The notes below the pieces were generated by a model, which was not told where the DNA came from, did not search any database, and saw nothing but the letters and a program-made list of their open reading frames with translations. Shown in pieces: positions 26,325-34,740 of a stretch of DNA of 64,000 bases. Both the position numbers and the translations under genes were made by a program. The stretch spans positions 2,852,001 through 2,916,000 of the forward strand of contig NZ_CP119779.1 of the NCBI RefSeq assembly GCF_029338195.1, given 5' to 3'. Origin of the DNA: Haloarcula litorea (GTDB lineage Archaea > Halobacteriota > Halobacteria > Halobacteriales > Haloarculaceae). Positions within the stretch are counted from its first letter, which is position 1. Each line of letters begins with the position of its first letter.

Positions 26325-27879
26325 GTTCGCCGGCGGCCCCCAGGCGTGGGTCGGCGCGTGGAGCGAGCGCCGTGCGGCGCTGACGCCCGACCGCGAGGGG
26401 CTAGTCGACGTGACGACCGGGCGACGGTTCACCTACGCCGACCTCGACGCCCGCGCGAACCGCACTGCCCGACTGCTCTACGAGCACGGCGTCGCCGACG
26501 GCGGGCGGGTGGCCGTCGTCTCGCGCAACCGGCCCGCCGTCGTCGACCTGTTCTTCGCGACCGGCAAGACCGGCGGCGTCCTCGCCCCCCTCTCCCACCG
26601 GCTCGCACCGCCGGAGCTGGGCGAGCTACTCGACCGCGTGGAACCGGAGCTGCTCGTCGTCGAGACGCCGTTCCTCGACGACGTCCGTGCGGCGGTCGAC
26701 GCGGCCGGCGGCGTGGAGACGACCCTGCTCGCGGTGACGACGGCGGAGGAGGGGGACGACGCCGTCGACGAGTCGACGTACGCGGCGGCGCTCCCGGCGG
26801 ACGACTCGCCCGTCGAGACGGCGACGGTCGACACCGAGGACGCGCACCTCCTCTTGCACACCGGCGGGTCGACGGGGACGCCCAAGGAGACGTGCATCAC
26901 CCACCGCGGCGTCGTCTGGAACTCCCTGAACACCATCACCGCGTGGGGCCTTCGGGACGACGACGTGGCTCCGATGGTGTTCCCGATGTTCCACACTGGC
27001 GGCTGGAACGTCGTCACCGTCCCGACGTGGCACATGGGCGGGACCGTCTGTATCGCCCGCGAGTTCGACCCCGGACAGCTGCTCCGGGTCGTCGATGACG
27101 AGGGCGGCTCGGTGCTCGTCGCCGTCCCGGCGGTCCTGCGGATGATGACCGAACACGACGAGTGGGAGTCGACCGACCTCTCGACGCTCCGGGTCGCCAA
27201 GTCCGGCGGCGGCCCGTGCCGCCAGGCCGTGATGGAGGCCTGGTGGGACCGCGGCGTCGACCTCTCGCAGGGCTACGGCCTCACCGAGTGTGGCCCGAAC
27301 AACTTCGCGATGCCGGAGGAGTGGCCCCGCGAGAAGGCCGACTCGGTCGGCACCCCCGCGATGCACGTCGACGCTCGGATCACCGACGACGGCGACGCCG
27401 TCGAACGGGGGTCAGTCGGCGAGCTCGAACTCCGCTCGCCCCACGCGGCGGCCGGCTACCTCGACGACCCCGCGGAGAGCGAGGCCACGTTCGGCGACGG
27501 GTGGGTCTCGACCGGCGACCTCGCACGGGTCGACGAGGACGGCTACTACTACATCGAGGGGCGCAAGAAGGACATGTTCGTCAGCGGCGGCGAGAACGTC
27601 TACCCCGCCGAGGTCGAGGACGCGATCGCCGGCCACGAGGCCGTCGCCGAGGTCGTCGTGATCCCCGTCGACGACGCGGAGTGGGGCCAGGTCGGGAAGG
27701 CCGTCGTCGAACTGACGGCCGACGCCGACGACCTCTCGCTGTCGTCCCTGCGGTCGTTCCTCGACGGCCGGCTGGCGCGGTTCAAACACCCGCGTCACCT
27801 CGCGTTCGTCGACGAGATGCCGACCAGCGGCCCGGACAAGATCGACCGCCAGGCCGTCGCCGACGAGTACGGCGAGTGA
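26317..27879 (+). CDS. Acyl-CoA ligase (AMP-forming)
   Basis: The protein has 520 residues, the normal size for this class. It activates a carboxylic acid to its CoA thioester with ATP. Visible motifs are the P-loop LLHTGGSTGTPKE (about 179-191), QGYGLTECGPNN, the hinge region GYYYIEGRKKDMFVSGGENVYP, and the catalytic Lys508 in GPDKIDRQ. The acid is not predictable from sequence. As the last gene of the Liv unit it would activate what the importer brings in. Confidence 0.87.
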   Translation: MSEFAGGPQAWVGAWSERRAALTPDREGLVDVTTGRRFTYADLDARANRTARLLYEHGVADGGRVAVVSRNRPAVVDLFFATGKTGGVLAPLSHRLAPPELGELLDRVEPELLVVETPFLDDVRAAVDAAGGVETTLLAVTTAEEGDDAVDESTYAAALPADDSPVETATVDTEDAHLLLHTGGSTGTPKETCITHRGVVWNSLNTITAWGLRDDDVAPMVFPMFHTGGWNVVTVPTWHMGGTVCIAREFDPGQLLRVVDDEGGSVLVAVPAVLRMMTEHDEWESTDLSTLRVAKSGGGPCRQAVMEAWWDRGVDLSQGYGLTECGPNNFAMPEEWPREKADSVGTPAMHVDARITDDGDAVERGSVGELELRSPHAAAGYLDDPAESEATFGDGWVSTGDLARVDEDGYYYIEGRKKDMFVSGGENVYPAEVEDAIAGHEAVAEVVVIPVDDAEWGQVGKAVVELTADADDLSLSSLRSFLDGRLARFKHPRHLAFVDEMPTSGPDKIDRQAVADEYGE

Positions 27880-27966
27880 CGGGAACTCGGCGGGGTGACA
27901 TCGCTGTCACCCGGTGACTCGTCTGTCGCCAAACACACATATCCGCGCTCTCCCTTGCCGCTGTCG

Positions 27967-28875
27967 ATGACAGAGACAAGCGTTCTCGTCACCGGCGCGA
28001 CCGGCAACCAGGGCGGCGCAGTCGTCGACCACCTGCTAGCCGCCGACACGGACTTCGACGTGTACGGCCTCACGCGGAACTCCGACTCCGACCGAGCACA
28101 GGCGCTGACCGACCGCGGTGTCACGATGGTCGAGGGCGACCTCTACGAACCGGAGAGCTTCCGCGAGCACGTGGCGGCCGTCGACAGCGTGTTCGCCGTC
28201 ACGAACTTCTGGACCGAGGGCTACGACGGCCAAGTCGAGCAGGGGGAGAACCTCGCGGACGTGGCCGCCGCGGAGGGCGTCGACCAGTTCGTCTTCAGCG
28301 GCGTCGGGAGCCACGAGCGAGACACCGGCGTCCCCCACTTCGACTCGGCGTGGGAGATCGAACAGCACGCCCGCGACCTCGACCTCCCGCTGACCGTCCT
28401 CCAGCCGGTGTTCTTCTACCAGAACCTCGAGGCGTTCGTCGAGAGCATCGTCGACGACGGGACGCTCGCGCTCCCGCTGGCCGAGGACGTCTCCCTCCAG
28501 ATGGTCGACGTCGACGACGTGGGTCACGCCGCGGCCGTCGCGCTCGCGAGCCCGGACGAGTTCGTCGGCGAGCGCTACGAACTCGCGGGCGACGACAAGA
28601 CGCTCGAAGAGACCGCCGCCCTCATCAGCGAGGTGTCCGGTCAGGACGTCGAGGCCCGTCACGTCCCCATCGAGGACGCCTACGACGAGTTCGGCGAGGA
28701 GTTCACCGTGATGTGCGAGTGGTTCAACGAGGTCGGGTACGACGCCGACGTCGACGCGCTCGAGGAGACGTTCGGCTTCGAGTTCGCCGACCTGGAGACG
28801 TACCTCCGCGAACACGGCTGGGCGGAGAAAGACGGGATGGCCTCGACCCCCGGCTGGGTCAAGGCGTTCTCGTAA
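27967..28875 (+). CDS. NmrA-like NAD(P)-binding protein
   Basis: The protein has 302 residues. The Rossmann loop GATGNQG (10-16) and the region VVEGDLYE/TNFW place it in the NmrA/HSCARG-type atypical short-chain dehydrogenase group; catalytic Tyr-xxx-Lys is not evident, so it may sense redox state or bind dinucleotide rather than act as an enzyme. The start is the ATG of MTETSVLVTG; an ACACATATCC box lies about 30 bases upstream. It converges with the sodium symporter. Confidence 0.8.
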   Translation: MTETSVLVTGATGNQGGAVVDHLLAADTDFDVYGLTRNSDSDRAQALTDRGVTMVEGDLYEPESFREHVAAVDSVFAVTNFWTEGYDGQVEQGENLADVAAAEGVDQFVFSGVGSHERDTGVPHFDSAWEIEQHARDLDLPLTVLQPVFFYQNLEAFVESIVDDGTLALPLAEDVSLQMVDVDDVGHAAAVALASPDEFVGERYELAGDDKTLEETAALISEVSGQDVEARHVPIEDAYDEFGEEFTVMCEWFNEVGYDADVDALEETFGFEFADLETYLREHGWAEKDGMASTPGWVKAFS

Positions 28876-28886
28876 CGGGCGGAGAG

Positions 28887-28908
28887 ACGCCGACCGTCGA
28901 GTCGGCGT
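28887..28908. terminator. Bidirectional terminator hairpin
   Basis: ACGCCGAC (28887-28894) pairs with GTCGGCGT (28901-28908) around a six-base loop, a perfect 8-base stem between the convergent NmrA-like and symporter genes. T-runs are short on both sides. Confidence 0.55.
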
Positions 28909-28923
28909 GACCGCTCGCCGTTT

Positions 28924-30255
28924 TCAGAAGTACGTTCCGTTCGTCAGGCCCGTGTACAGCCCCTTCACGCCGAGATAGAGGGTCACGGCGACGGCCACCG
29001 GGACGACGAGTCGGACCCACCAGAGCCAGACGGTGGGGAAGGTCTCGCCCAGCGACGTCCCGCGCTGGAGTTCGTCCACGATATCCCGGCCGCTGAACCA
29101 CGTGAACGCGGCGAGCAGGAAGACGACGATCGGCAGCAGGAGGTTGAACACGACGTCGTTGTAGAACGTCAGGTAGTTCGTCCCCAGCGCCGCCGGGACC
29201 CCCACGAGGAGGACGGCAGTCCCCATCCCGAGCGACCCCTTGGCGCGGGAGACGCCGTACTGCTCGGTGACGAACGAGACGGGGACCTCGAGGAGGCTGA
29301 TGGAGCTCGACAGCGCCGCGAACAGCAAGACGACGAAGAACAGCAGCCCCAGAACCTGTCCGCCGGGGACCTCCCCGAAGGCCCCGGCGAGAGCGACGAA
29401 GGCCGTCCCCGAGCCGCCGGTGGCACCCTCGGCACCGCCGGTCGCGAACAGGACCGGGAAGACGACGAACCCGGCGAGGACGGCCACGAGCGTGTTGATG
29501 ACGACGATCGCGCCCCCGTCGGCCGGGAGGCTGTCGTCACGGTCCAGATACGACGAGTAGGCGATCATCACGCTGAACCCGAGCGAGAGCGTGAAGAAGG
29601 CCTGCCCCATCGCCGGGGGGACGATCGAACCGAAGTTGTTCACGATGGTCCCGAAGTCCGGCGTGAGGTAGTAGCTGTAGCCCGCCGAGGCTCCGGGGAG
29701 GGTCGCCGCCCAGACCCCCAGGCCGATCAGCAGGACGAAGATCCCCGGGATCATGAACTTCGTCGCTCGCTCGATGCCGTCCGTGACGCCGAGCGCGACG
29801 ATCCCGACGGTGACGGCCATGAACAGCGCGTGTGCGCCGATCGCGATCGGTCCCGACGCCACCGATCCGAAGTACGCGGCTGGATCGCCGAAGTACGCGC
29901 CCGTCGCGCTGCCGGCGATGTAACTGAACACCCAGCCGCCGACGACGCTGTAGAAAGCGAGTGTCACGAACGACGTGAACGCGCCCAGGCCGCCGACGAA
30001 CGACCAGTTCCCGTGGCCGATCCGGTCGAAGGCGTGGACCGGGTTCTGCTCGCCCCGACGACCGATGACGAACTCGATCATCATCGCCGGGAACCCGATG
30101 AGGAACACGGCCACGAGGTAGACGACGAGGAACGCCGCGCCGCCGTTGCTCGCCGTCCGGAACGGGAACGACCAGATGTTCCCGAGCCCGACTGCGCTTC
30201 CGACCGCGGCGAGGATGAAACCGACGCGACTCGTCCAGGCACTTCTGTCTGACAT
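28924..30255 (-). CDS. Sodium-dependent neurotransmitter-symporter (SNF) family transporter
   Basis: The protein has 443 residues and about eleven to twelve helices. The N-terminus SRVGFILAAVGSAVGLGNIWSFPFRT is the SNF hallmark with the unwound first helix that binds sodium and substrate. FITVGL is followed by helices with GGAAFL as in LeuT-like bacterial proteins. It likely imports an amino acid or similar amine with sodium. The gene is monocistronic. Confidence 0.9.
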   Translation of the reverse strand: MSDRSAWTSRVGFILAAVGSAVGLGNIWSFPFRTASNGGAAFLVVYLVAVFLIGFPAMMIEFVIGRRGEQNPVHAFDRIGHGNWSFVGGLGAFTSFVTLAFYSVVGGWVFSYIAGSATGAYFGDPAAYFGSVASGPIAIGAHALFMAVTVGIVALGVTDGIERATKFMIPGIFVLLIGLGVWAATLPGASAGYSYYLTPDFGTIVNNFGSIVPPAMGQAFFTLSLGFSVMIAYSSYLDRDDSLPADGGAIVVINTLVAVLAGFVVFPVLFATGGAEGATGGSGTAFVALAGAFGEVPGGQVLGLLFFVVLLFAALSSSISLLEVPVSFVTEQYGVSRAKGSLGMGTAVLLVGVPAALGTNYLTFYNDVVFNLLLPIVVFLLAAFTWFSGRDIVDELQRGTSLGETFPTVWLWWVRLVVPVAVAVTLYLGVKGLYTGLTNGTYF

Positions 30256-30300
30256 AGTCCAGCGGCGTCTCGACGGGTGATCTACTTTTACGTTGGGAAA

Positions 30301-30319
30301 GCCGACCAGACCGGTCGGC
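30301..30319. promoter_or_regulatory. Inverted repeat upstream of the symporter promoter
   Basis: GCCGACC (30301-30307) and GGTCGGC (30313-30319) are perfect 7-base arms. On the minus strand they lie just upstream of an AT-rich box near 30284-30293, about 45 bases before the start codon. Possible operator; GC-rich arms make chance more plausible than for AT-rich ones. Confidence 0.3.
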
Positions 30320-30414
30320 GAACTGAGAGTCGGGGTGCGTGAAGAGACACCCGCAGTCCGCCGGCGCGTCCGGTCCCGGCAGCGCTTCCGCGGCCGAGCG
30401 CGACGATCTAAGCG

Positions 30415-30573
30415 CCTCGCTTCGCTACGCTTCGTCGAACGCCGACAGGCTCTGCGCTCGCCTGTCGAGCTCGATGAACCTCGCTTCGCTACGCTTCGTC
30501 GAACGCCGACAGGCTCTGCGCTCGCCTGTCGAGCTCGATGAACCTCGCTTCGCTACGCTTCGTCGAACGCCGA
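30415..30573. repeat. 64-base tandem repeat, about 2.5 copies
   Basis: A unit starting CCTCGCTTCGCTACGCTTCG begins at 30415, 30479 and 30543. The first two copies are complete and effectively identical; the third breaks off after about 31 bases and runs into a different hairpin. Each complete unit contains the 8-base stem CGACAGGC/GCCTGTCG with a nine-base loop. The array lies downstream of gnaD and upstream of the symporter, without a supported gene. Confidence 0.85.
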
Positions 30574-30589
30574 AGATCGGAGATCTTCG
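30571..30589. terminator. Hairpin after gnaD
   Basis: CGAAGATC (30571-30578) pairs with GATCTTCG (30582-30589) around GGA, a perfect 8-base stem 18 bases past the gnaD stop codon. With the tandem-repeat hairpins behind it, it may stop or stabilise the gnaD message. Confidence 0.5.
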
Positions 30590-30606
30590 TGCTCGACGAG
30601 TCGTTT

Positions 30607-31857
30607 TCACTCCTCGTCGAACAACGTGTCCCCGTCGACCATGTGCTCCTCGACGGCGTCGAGGTCCAGCGTCAGACCCAGCCCCGGCTCCTCGGGGATC
30701 TCGATGTAGCCGTCCTCGATGACGTCCTCCTCGACGAGGTCCTCCCACCAGCCGAGCTCGTAGGAGTGGTACTCGACGGCCAGCGAGTTCGGGATGGCCG
30801 CCCCGACGTGGGCGCTGGCCATCGTCGCGACCGGGGACGAGACGTTGTGCATCGCGACCGGGATGTAGTACTGGTTCGCCACGTCGGCGACCTTCCGGGT
30901 CTCGCGCATCCCGCCGACCTTCGGCATGTCCGGCGCGATGATGTCGACCGCCTGGTCCTCGATGAGCCGGCGCTCCTCGGTCACGCGGTAGCGGTTCTCG
31001 CCGACGGTGATCGGCGTGTTCGTGGACTTCGTGACCTCCTCCTGGACGTCGAGGTTCTCCGGCGGGACCGGATCCTCCAGCCACCAGACGTCGTAGTCCT
31101 CGATGGCCTCGGCGAGGCGCTTGCCGGAGCCACCGGAGAACGTCCAGTGACAGTCGAAGGCGACGTCGGCCTCGTCTTTGACCTCCTCGGTGACCTTCTC
31201 GACGATCTCGGCCTTGTGGCGGATCTCGCCCGGACGGAGGTGGCGGTTCGCGCGGTCTTTCTCCAGGCCGCTGGGCACGTCGAGGTCGAACTTCAGGGCG
31301 TCGTAGCCGAGCTCGTCGACGACGCGGCGGGCCTCCTCGGCGCAGGCGTCGGCGTCGGCCTCCTCCTCGGTGTGACAGTCACAGTAGACGCGCATCTCGT
31401 CGCGGTACTTCCCACCCAGCAGCTGGTAGGCCGGCACCTCCAGGATCTTGCCGGCGAGGTCGTGCAGCGCGACCTCGATGCCGGCGATGGCGGTGACGGT
31501 GACGCCCTCGACGGAGCCCTCGCCGGACATCTTCTGGATCAGGTGCTCGTAGAGCCGGTCGATGTCCAGCGGGTTCTCGCCGACGACGAACGGTTTCATC
31601 CGCTCGATGAGCTCCGGGACGCCCGCGCCCCAGTAGGCCTCGCCGGTGCCGACGACGCCGGCGTCGGTGTAGATGCGGACCAGCGTCCACGGGAAGTTCC
31701 CGTCCACCATCGTCGTCTGAACGTCGGTGATCTCTACGTCGCGGCCACCGCCGCGTTTCGCCGTGACGCCCATCGTCTCCGAGGACAGCTCTCGCATCGT
31801 GTACTCGGCGTTGGGGTCGTGCAGATCGGCGTAGTCGACGTCGTTCGCGTGTCCCAT
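30607..31857 (-). CDS. gnaD: D-gluconate dehydratase (enolase superfamily)
   Basis: The protein has 416 residues, like haloarchaeal GnaD. It dehydrates gluconate to KDG in the semi-phosphorylative Entner-Doudoroff pathway. Metal ligands expected for the mandelate-racemase group are Asp235 (AFDCHW), Glu261 (WLEDPVPPEN) and Glu287 (VGENRY); His337 in AMHNVSSP is a catalytic candidate. The N-terminus MGHANDVDYADLHDPNAEY is what I remember of haloarchaeal gluconate dehydratases. The gene lies 45 bases downstream of the signal-less binding-protein homologue on the same strand. The superfamily is broad, so galactonate or another sugar acid could be a substrate. Confidence 0.82.
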   Translation of the reverse strand: MGHANDVDYADLHDPNAEYTMRELSSETMGVTAKRGGGRDVEITDVQTTMVDGNFPWTLVRIYTDAGVVGTGEAYWGAGVPELIERMKPFVVGENPLDIDRLYEHLIQKMSGEGSVEGVTVTAIAGIEVALHDLAGKILEVPAYQLLGGKYRDEMRVYCDCHTEEEADADACAEEARRVVDELGYDALKFDLDVPSGLEKDRANRHLRPGEIRHKAEIVEKVTEEVKDEADVAFDCHWTFSGGSGKRLAEAIEDYDVWWLEDPVPPENLDVQEEVTKSTNTPITVGENRYRVTEERRLIEDQAVDIIAPDMPKVGGMRETRKVADVANQYYIPVAMHNVSSPVATMASAHVGAAIPNSLAVEYHSYELGWWEDLVEEDVIEDGYIEIPEEPGLGLTLDLDAVEEHMVDGDTLFDEE

Positions 31858-31862
31858 AGCGT

Positions 31863-31876
31863 GGCGTTGCTACGCC
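31863..31876. promoter_or_regulatory. Small inverted repeat before gnaD
   Basis: GGCGT (31863-31867) and ACGCC (31872-31876) flank TGCT, a few bases before the gnaD ATG on the minus strand, with an AT-rich ACTTTTGTAA farther upstream. It may be part of a gnaD promoter or operator inside the two-gene unit. Confidence 0.25.
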
Positions 31877-31902
31877 CGTTACAAAAGTGTAGAGGAATCG
31901 AA

Positions 31903-33102
31903 TCAGGCCCGGGCGTCGAACGCCGCGATCACCTCGTCGGCGGTCGCCTCCACGTCCCACTCGGCGACGAACGACGACATCGCGGTCTTCAGGCCGATGA
32001 GCTGGTCGGGCCGGACGCCGAGGCCGTGGGTGATCGAGAGCGGCTGCGCCCGCGACCGCTGGAAGGCGTCCTGCTGGTCCTGGAGGAACGGGGTGAACGT
32101 ACTGGTGTCGACGTCGGTCCGGGGCGGGATCGACCCCTTCTTCTGGTTGAACCGGCGCTGGCCGTCGGCCGACCCGGCGTACCGCAGGAACGTCTCGACG
32201 GCGTCGGGGTCGTCGGTGACGGCCGCGGCGACGACGGCGTCCATATTCATCGCGTACAGCCCCTCGGTCCCCGGGAACGGCACGTGGTCCCAGTCGTCGC
32301 CGTAGTCGAAGCCCGGCGACTCGGTGTAGGCTCCGGCGGCCCAGTCGCCCTGGTGGAAGAAGACGGACTCGCCGTCGACGAACCGCTCGTTGGCGTCGGT
32401 CAGCGCCGTGTACAGTTTGTCGTCGGTGGCCACGTCGCCGTACCGCTCGACGATCTCCAGCGCCTCGGCGATCTCCCGGCGGTGGGCCGCCGCGGAGTCG
32501 TCGGTGATACCGACGTAGGTGTCGTGACCGTACTCGCCGAGCAACACCGTCTCGAACAGCTGGAGGACGGTCCAGGGGTTCTTCATCGGGAGCAACATCC
32601 CCACACGCTCCGTCTCGCTGTCGATCCGTTCGAGCGCGTCGGCCAGCGCCCGGGGGCTGTCGAGGCCCGACGGGTCGACACCGGCCGCCCGAGCGTGGTC
32701 GACGTTGTAGAAGAGGTTGTTGGTGCGGTGGATGTTCAGCGGGACCGCGCGGTAGGTCCCGTCGAACTTCGCGGCCTCGCGGGGGCCGTCGAGGTAGTTC
32801 GCCTCCATGTCCGAACTCGTCCACACGTCGCTCGCGTCGCCGAGGACGTTCGCGTCGTCGTAGGGCTGGAGGTTCTTGCCGGGCCACTCGATCCACACGT
32901 CCGGCGGCTCCTCCTTGAGGATGCGACTCTTGACTTCGAGGCTGAGGTTCTCGTCGGTGACGTCCCCCAGCGAGACGTCCGGGTGGCGCTGCCGGAACCC
33001 CTCGAGCAGCGCGTCGAGGGCCGCGCCGCCGTCGCCGCCGACGAGTCGGTGGAGCAGCTCCACCCCGCCCGCGTCCCCGACGGCCGTCGATGAGTGTGCC
33101 AT
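31903..33102 (-). CDS. Sugar-binding-protein homologue lacking any export signal
   Basis: The protein has 399 residues. It is clearly homologous to the Tat lipoprotein at 52859-54238: both have [31 protein letters not shown] and the same order of WPGKNL and GPREAA/GPKNVA. Yet its N-terminus goes straight into the mature domain ([21 protein letters not shown]), with no twin-arginine, hydrophobic or lipobox sequence. The in-frame sequence upstream also holds none, nor do the other two frames just upstream. It should therefore stay in the cytoplasm unless exported in another way. It is upstream of gnaD on the same strand and divergent from a transducer. It may bind a sugar or sugar acid and report to that transducer. 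No permease is near. Confidence 0.85.
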   Translation of the reverse strand: MAHSSTAVGDAGGVELLHRLVGGDGGAALDALLEGFRQRHPDVSLGDVTDENLSLEVKSRILKEEPPDVWIEWPGKNLQPYDDANVLGDASDVWTSSDMEANYLDGPREAAKFDGTYRAVPLNIHRTNNLFYNVDHARAAGVDPSGLDSPRALADALERIDSETERVGMLLPMKNPWTVLQLFETVLLGEYGHDTYVGITDDSAAAHRREIAEALEIVERYGDVATDDKLYTALTDANERFVDGESVFFHQGDWAAGAYTESPGFDYGDDWDHVPFPGTEGLYAMNMDAVVAAAVTDDPDAVETFLRYAGSADGQRRFNQKKGSIPPRTDVDTSTFTPFLQDQQDAFQRSRAQPLSITHGLGVRPDQLIGLKTAMSSFVAEWDVEATADEVIAAFDARA

Positions 33103-33175
33103 ACCTGGGCCCACCGATGGAACTGTTATGAAATTTCCCCGCCGGTTCTCAGACCTGATTATCCGGCCACGAGGA

Positions 33176-33183
33176 TTTATATA
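33176..33183 (+). promoter_or_regulatory. TATA box of the transducer gene
   Basis: TTTATATA lies about 26 bases before the ATG at 33206, which gives a leaderless or nearly leaderless transcript. The 103-base gap to the divergent signal-less binding-protein gene must also hold that gene's promoter. Confidence 0.6.
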
Positions 33184-33205
33184 CCACATCGATTTGTGTG
33201 CTACT

Positions 33206-34690
33206 ATGGCAGACACCACGAACCGATGGGTGGGTGCTGCGGTCGTGGCGCTGGTGCTCCACGGCCTGTTCCAGGCGGTCGTCGTCGGGTTCGCGCCGTC
33301 CGGGCTCGTCGCCGTCCTCTCCGGTGTCGGGTTCGTCGTCGCGGCGGCGGCAGGTGGGTACGCCGCCGTCCGCGTCCGTGCCCGCATCGACGAAGGGGAG
33401 ACACGCCGCGAGGAACTCCGGACCGAGCGTGACCGGCTCGAAGCGGAGCTGGCGGAGGTCAGGACGATGCGGGACGAACTGGTCGGCGACCTCGTCGACG
33501 CGCGGTCCGAGCTGTCGTCGCTCCGGCCCGGTCCGACTCCCGGCTCCGCCGACCCGGTAGCTTCGACGGACGGCGGGGTCGCGGCCACCGGGGACGGCGT
33601 CGACGTGGACAGCCACCTCGCGGACTGCTGTGCGACGGTCAGGGCCGCCGGCGAGGGCGACCTCTCACGGCGGATGAACGCGGAGACGCCGTCGGCGCAA
33701 CTGAACGAGCTCGCGACGGAGTTCAACGAGATGGCCGCGGCCTTCGAGCAGACCATCGACACGGCCGAGGAGTTCTCGGCGGACGTGGCCGACTCCTCCG
33801 AGCAGGTGACGACGGCGACCCAGGCGGTCAAGGAGGCCTCCGAGAGCGTCGCCGGCACCGTCCAGGAGATCGCCGACGTGTTCCACGAGCAACACCAGCA
33901 GATCACCACCATCAGCGAGGAGATGTCCGAGATGTCGGCGACCATCGAGGAGATCGCGGCCTCTTCGAACGAGGTCACGGAGATGGCGGACAAGACGGAG
34001 CGACGGACCGTCGAGGGCATCGAGGCGGGCCGGGAGGCACACGAGACGATGGCGACGACCGTCGAACAGACCGACGACGTGGTCGAGACGGTCAAGACGC
34101 TGGACGAGCAGATGGACGAGGTCGGGCAGATCGTCGACCTGATCGACGACATCGCGGAGCAGACCAACATCCTCGCGCTGAACGCCTCGATCGAGGCCGC
34201 CCACGCCTCGTCGGGCAGCGAGAACAACGGCTTCGGCGTCGTCGCCGACGAGGTGAAGTCGCTGGCGGAGGAGACGAAAGACGCCACCGACGAGATCGAG
34301 ACCCTCATCGCGGACATCCAGGACCAGACCGACGAGGCCGTCGACGAGATCACCGAGATGCAGGACTCGGTCGAGGACGGACAGGCCGCCGTCGACGAGG
34401 GTCTGGCGGCCCTGGAGTCGATCATGGAACACGTCCAAGAGACGAGTTCGGGCGTCAAGGAGATCAGCAACGCCACCGACGACCAGGCGGCCAGCAGCGA
34501 GGAGGTCGCCTCTATCGCGGACGACGTGGCAGAGACCTCCCGGCAGAACGTCGAGGAGGCCGAACACGTCGCGGCCATCGCCGAGGAACAGAACCTCGCG
34601 CTCGGCGAGATGTACGTCAACGCCCGGATGCTGACGATGCGGGCCAAGCAGCTGTCGACGCTGTTCGACCGCTACGAGACCGCCGAGTGA
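33206..34690 (+). CDS. Chemotaxis transducer with two adjacent helices and no external domain
   Basis: The protein has 494 residues. Two membrane helices (about 7-27 and 31-52) are separated by only a few residues, so nearly nothing is exposed outside. A charged coiled-coil (about 57-98), a Gly/Ser/Thr linker and a HAMP-like segment ([11 protein letters not shown]...LATEFNEMA) follow. The C-terminal half is the signalling domain with the hairpin tip [18 protein letters not shown] and [12 protein letters not shown]. Methylation-type Glu-Glu pairs occur beside the HAMP and tip. Such transducers take input from a membrane partner (as HtrI and HtrII from sensory rhodopsins) or from the cytoplasm. 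No opsin gene is here; the divergent neighbour is the signal-less binding protein. Confidence 0.9.
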   Translation: MADTTNRWVGAAVVALVLHGLFQAVVVGFAPSGLVAVLSGVGFVVAAAAGGYAAVRVRARIDEGETRREELRTERDRLEAELAEVRTMRDELVGDLVDARSELSSLRPGPTPGSADPVASTDGGVAATGDGVDVDSHLADCCATVRAAGEGDLSRRMNAETPSAQLNELATEFNEMAAAFEQTIDTAEEFSADVADSSEQVTTATQAVKEASESVAGTVQEIADVFHEQHQQITTISEEMSEMSATIEEIAASSNEVTEMADKTERRTVEGIEAGREAHETMATTVEQTDDVVETVKTLDEQMDEVGQIVDLIDDIAEQTNILALNASIEAAHASSGSENNGFGVVADEVKSLAEETKDATDEIETLIADIQDQTDEAVDEITEMQDSVEDGQAAVDEGLAALESIMEHVQETSSGVKEISNATDDQAASSEEVASIADDVAETSRQNVEEAEHVAAIAEEQNLALGEMYVNARMLTMRAKQLSTLFDRYETAE

Positions 34691-34709
34691 CGCCGGCGAC
34701 GTGGGGCGG

Positions 34710-34717
34710 TTTTTTGA
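34710..34717 (+). promoter_or_regulatory. T-run: transducer terminator or promoter of the M24-like gene
   Basis: GTTTTTTG follows GC-rich sequence just after the transducer stop codon and sits about 27 bases before the next ATG (34741). It could serve as terminator, as TATA-like element, or both. The same arrangement recurs at 50381-50386. Confidence 0.4.
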
Positions 34718-34740
34718 GGGTCCCACCCGCCGGGGCAGGT

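Noticed and set aside
30293-30722. Plus-strand frames through the 64-base tandem repeat
   Set aside because: The repetitive peptide comes from DNA repetition; there is no start context, and it runs into the antisense of gnaD.
33103-34647. Open frame upstream of the signal-less binding protein that could extend it by over 500 residues
   Set aside because: It is antisense to the transducer, is Ser/Arg-rich and contains no Tat or hydrophobic signal; the mature-domain homology starts right at the chosen ATG.
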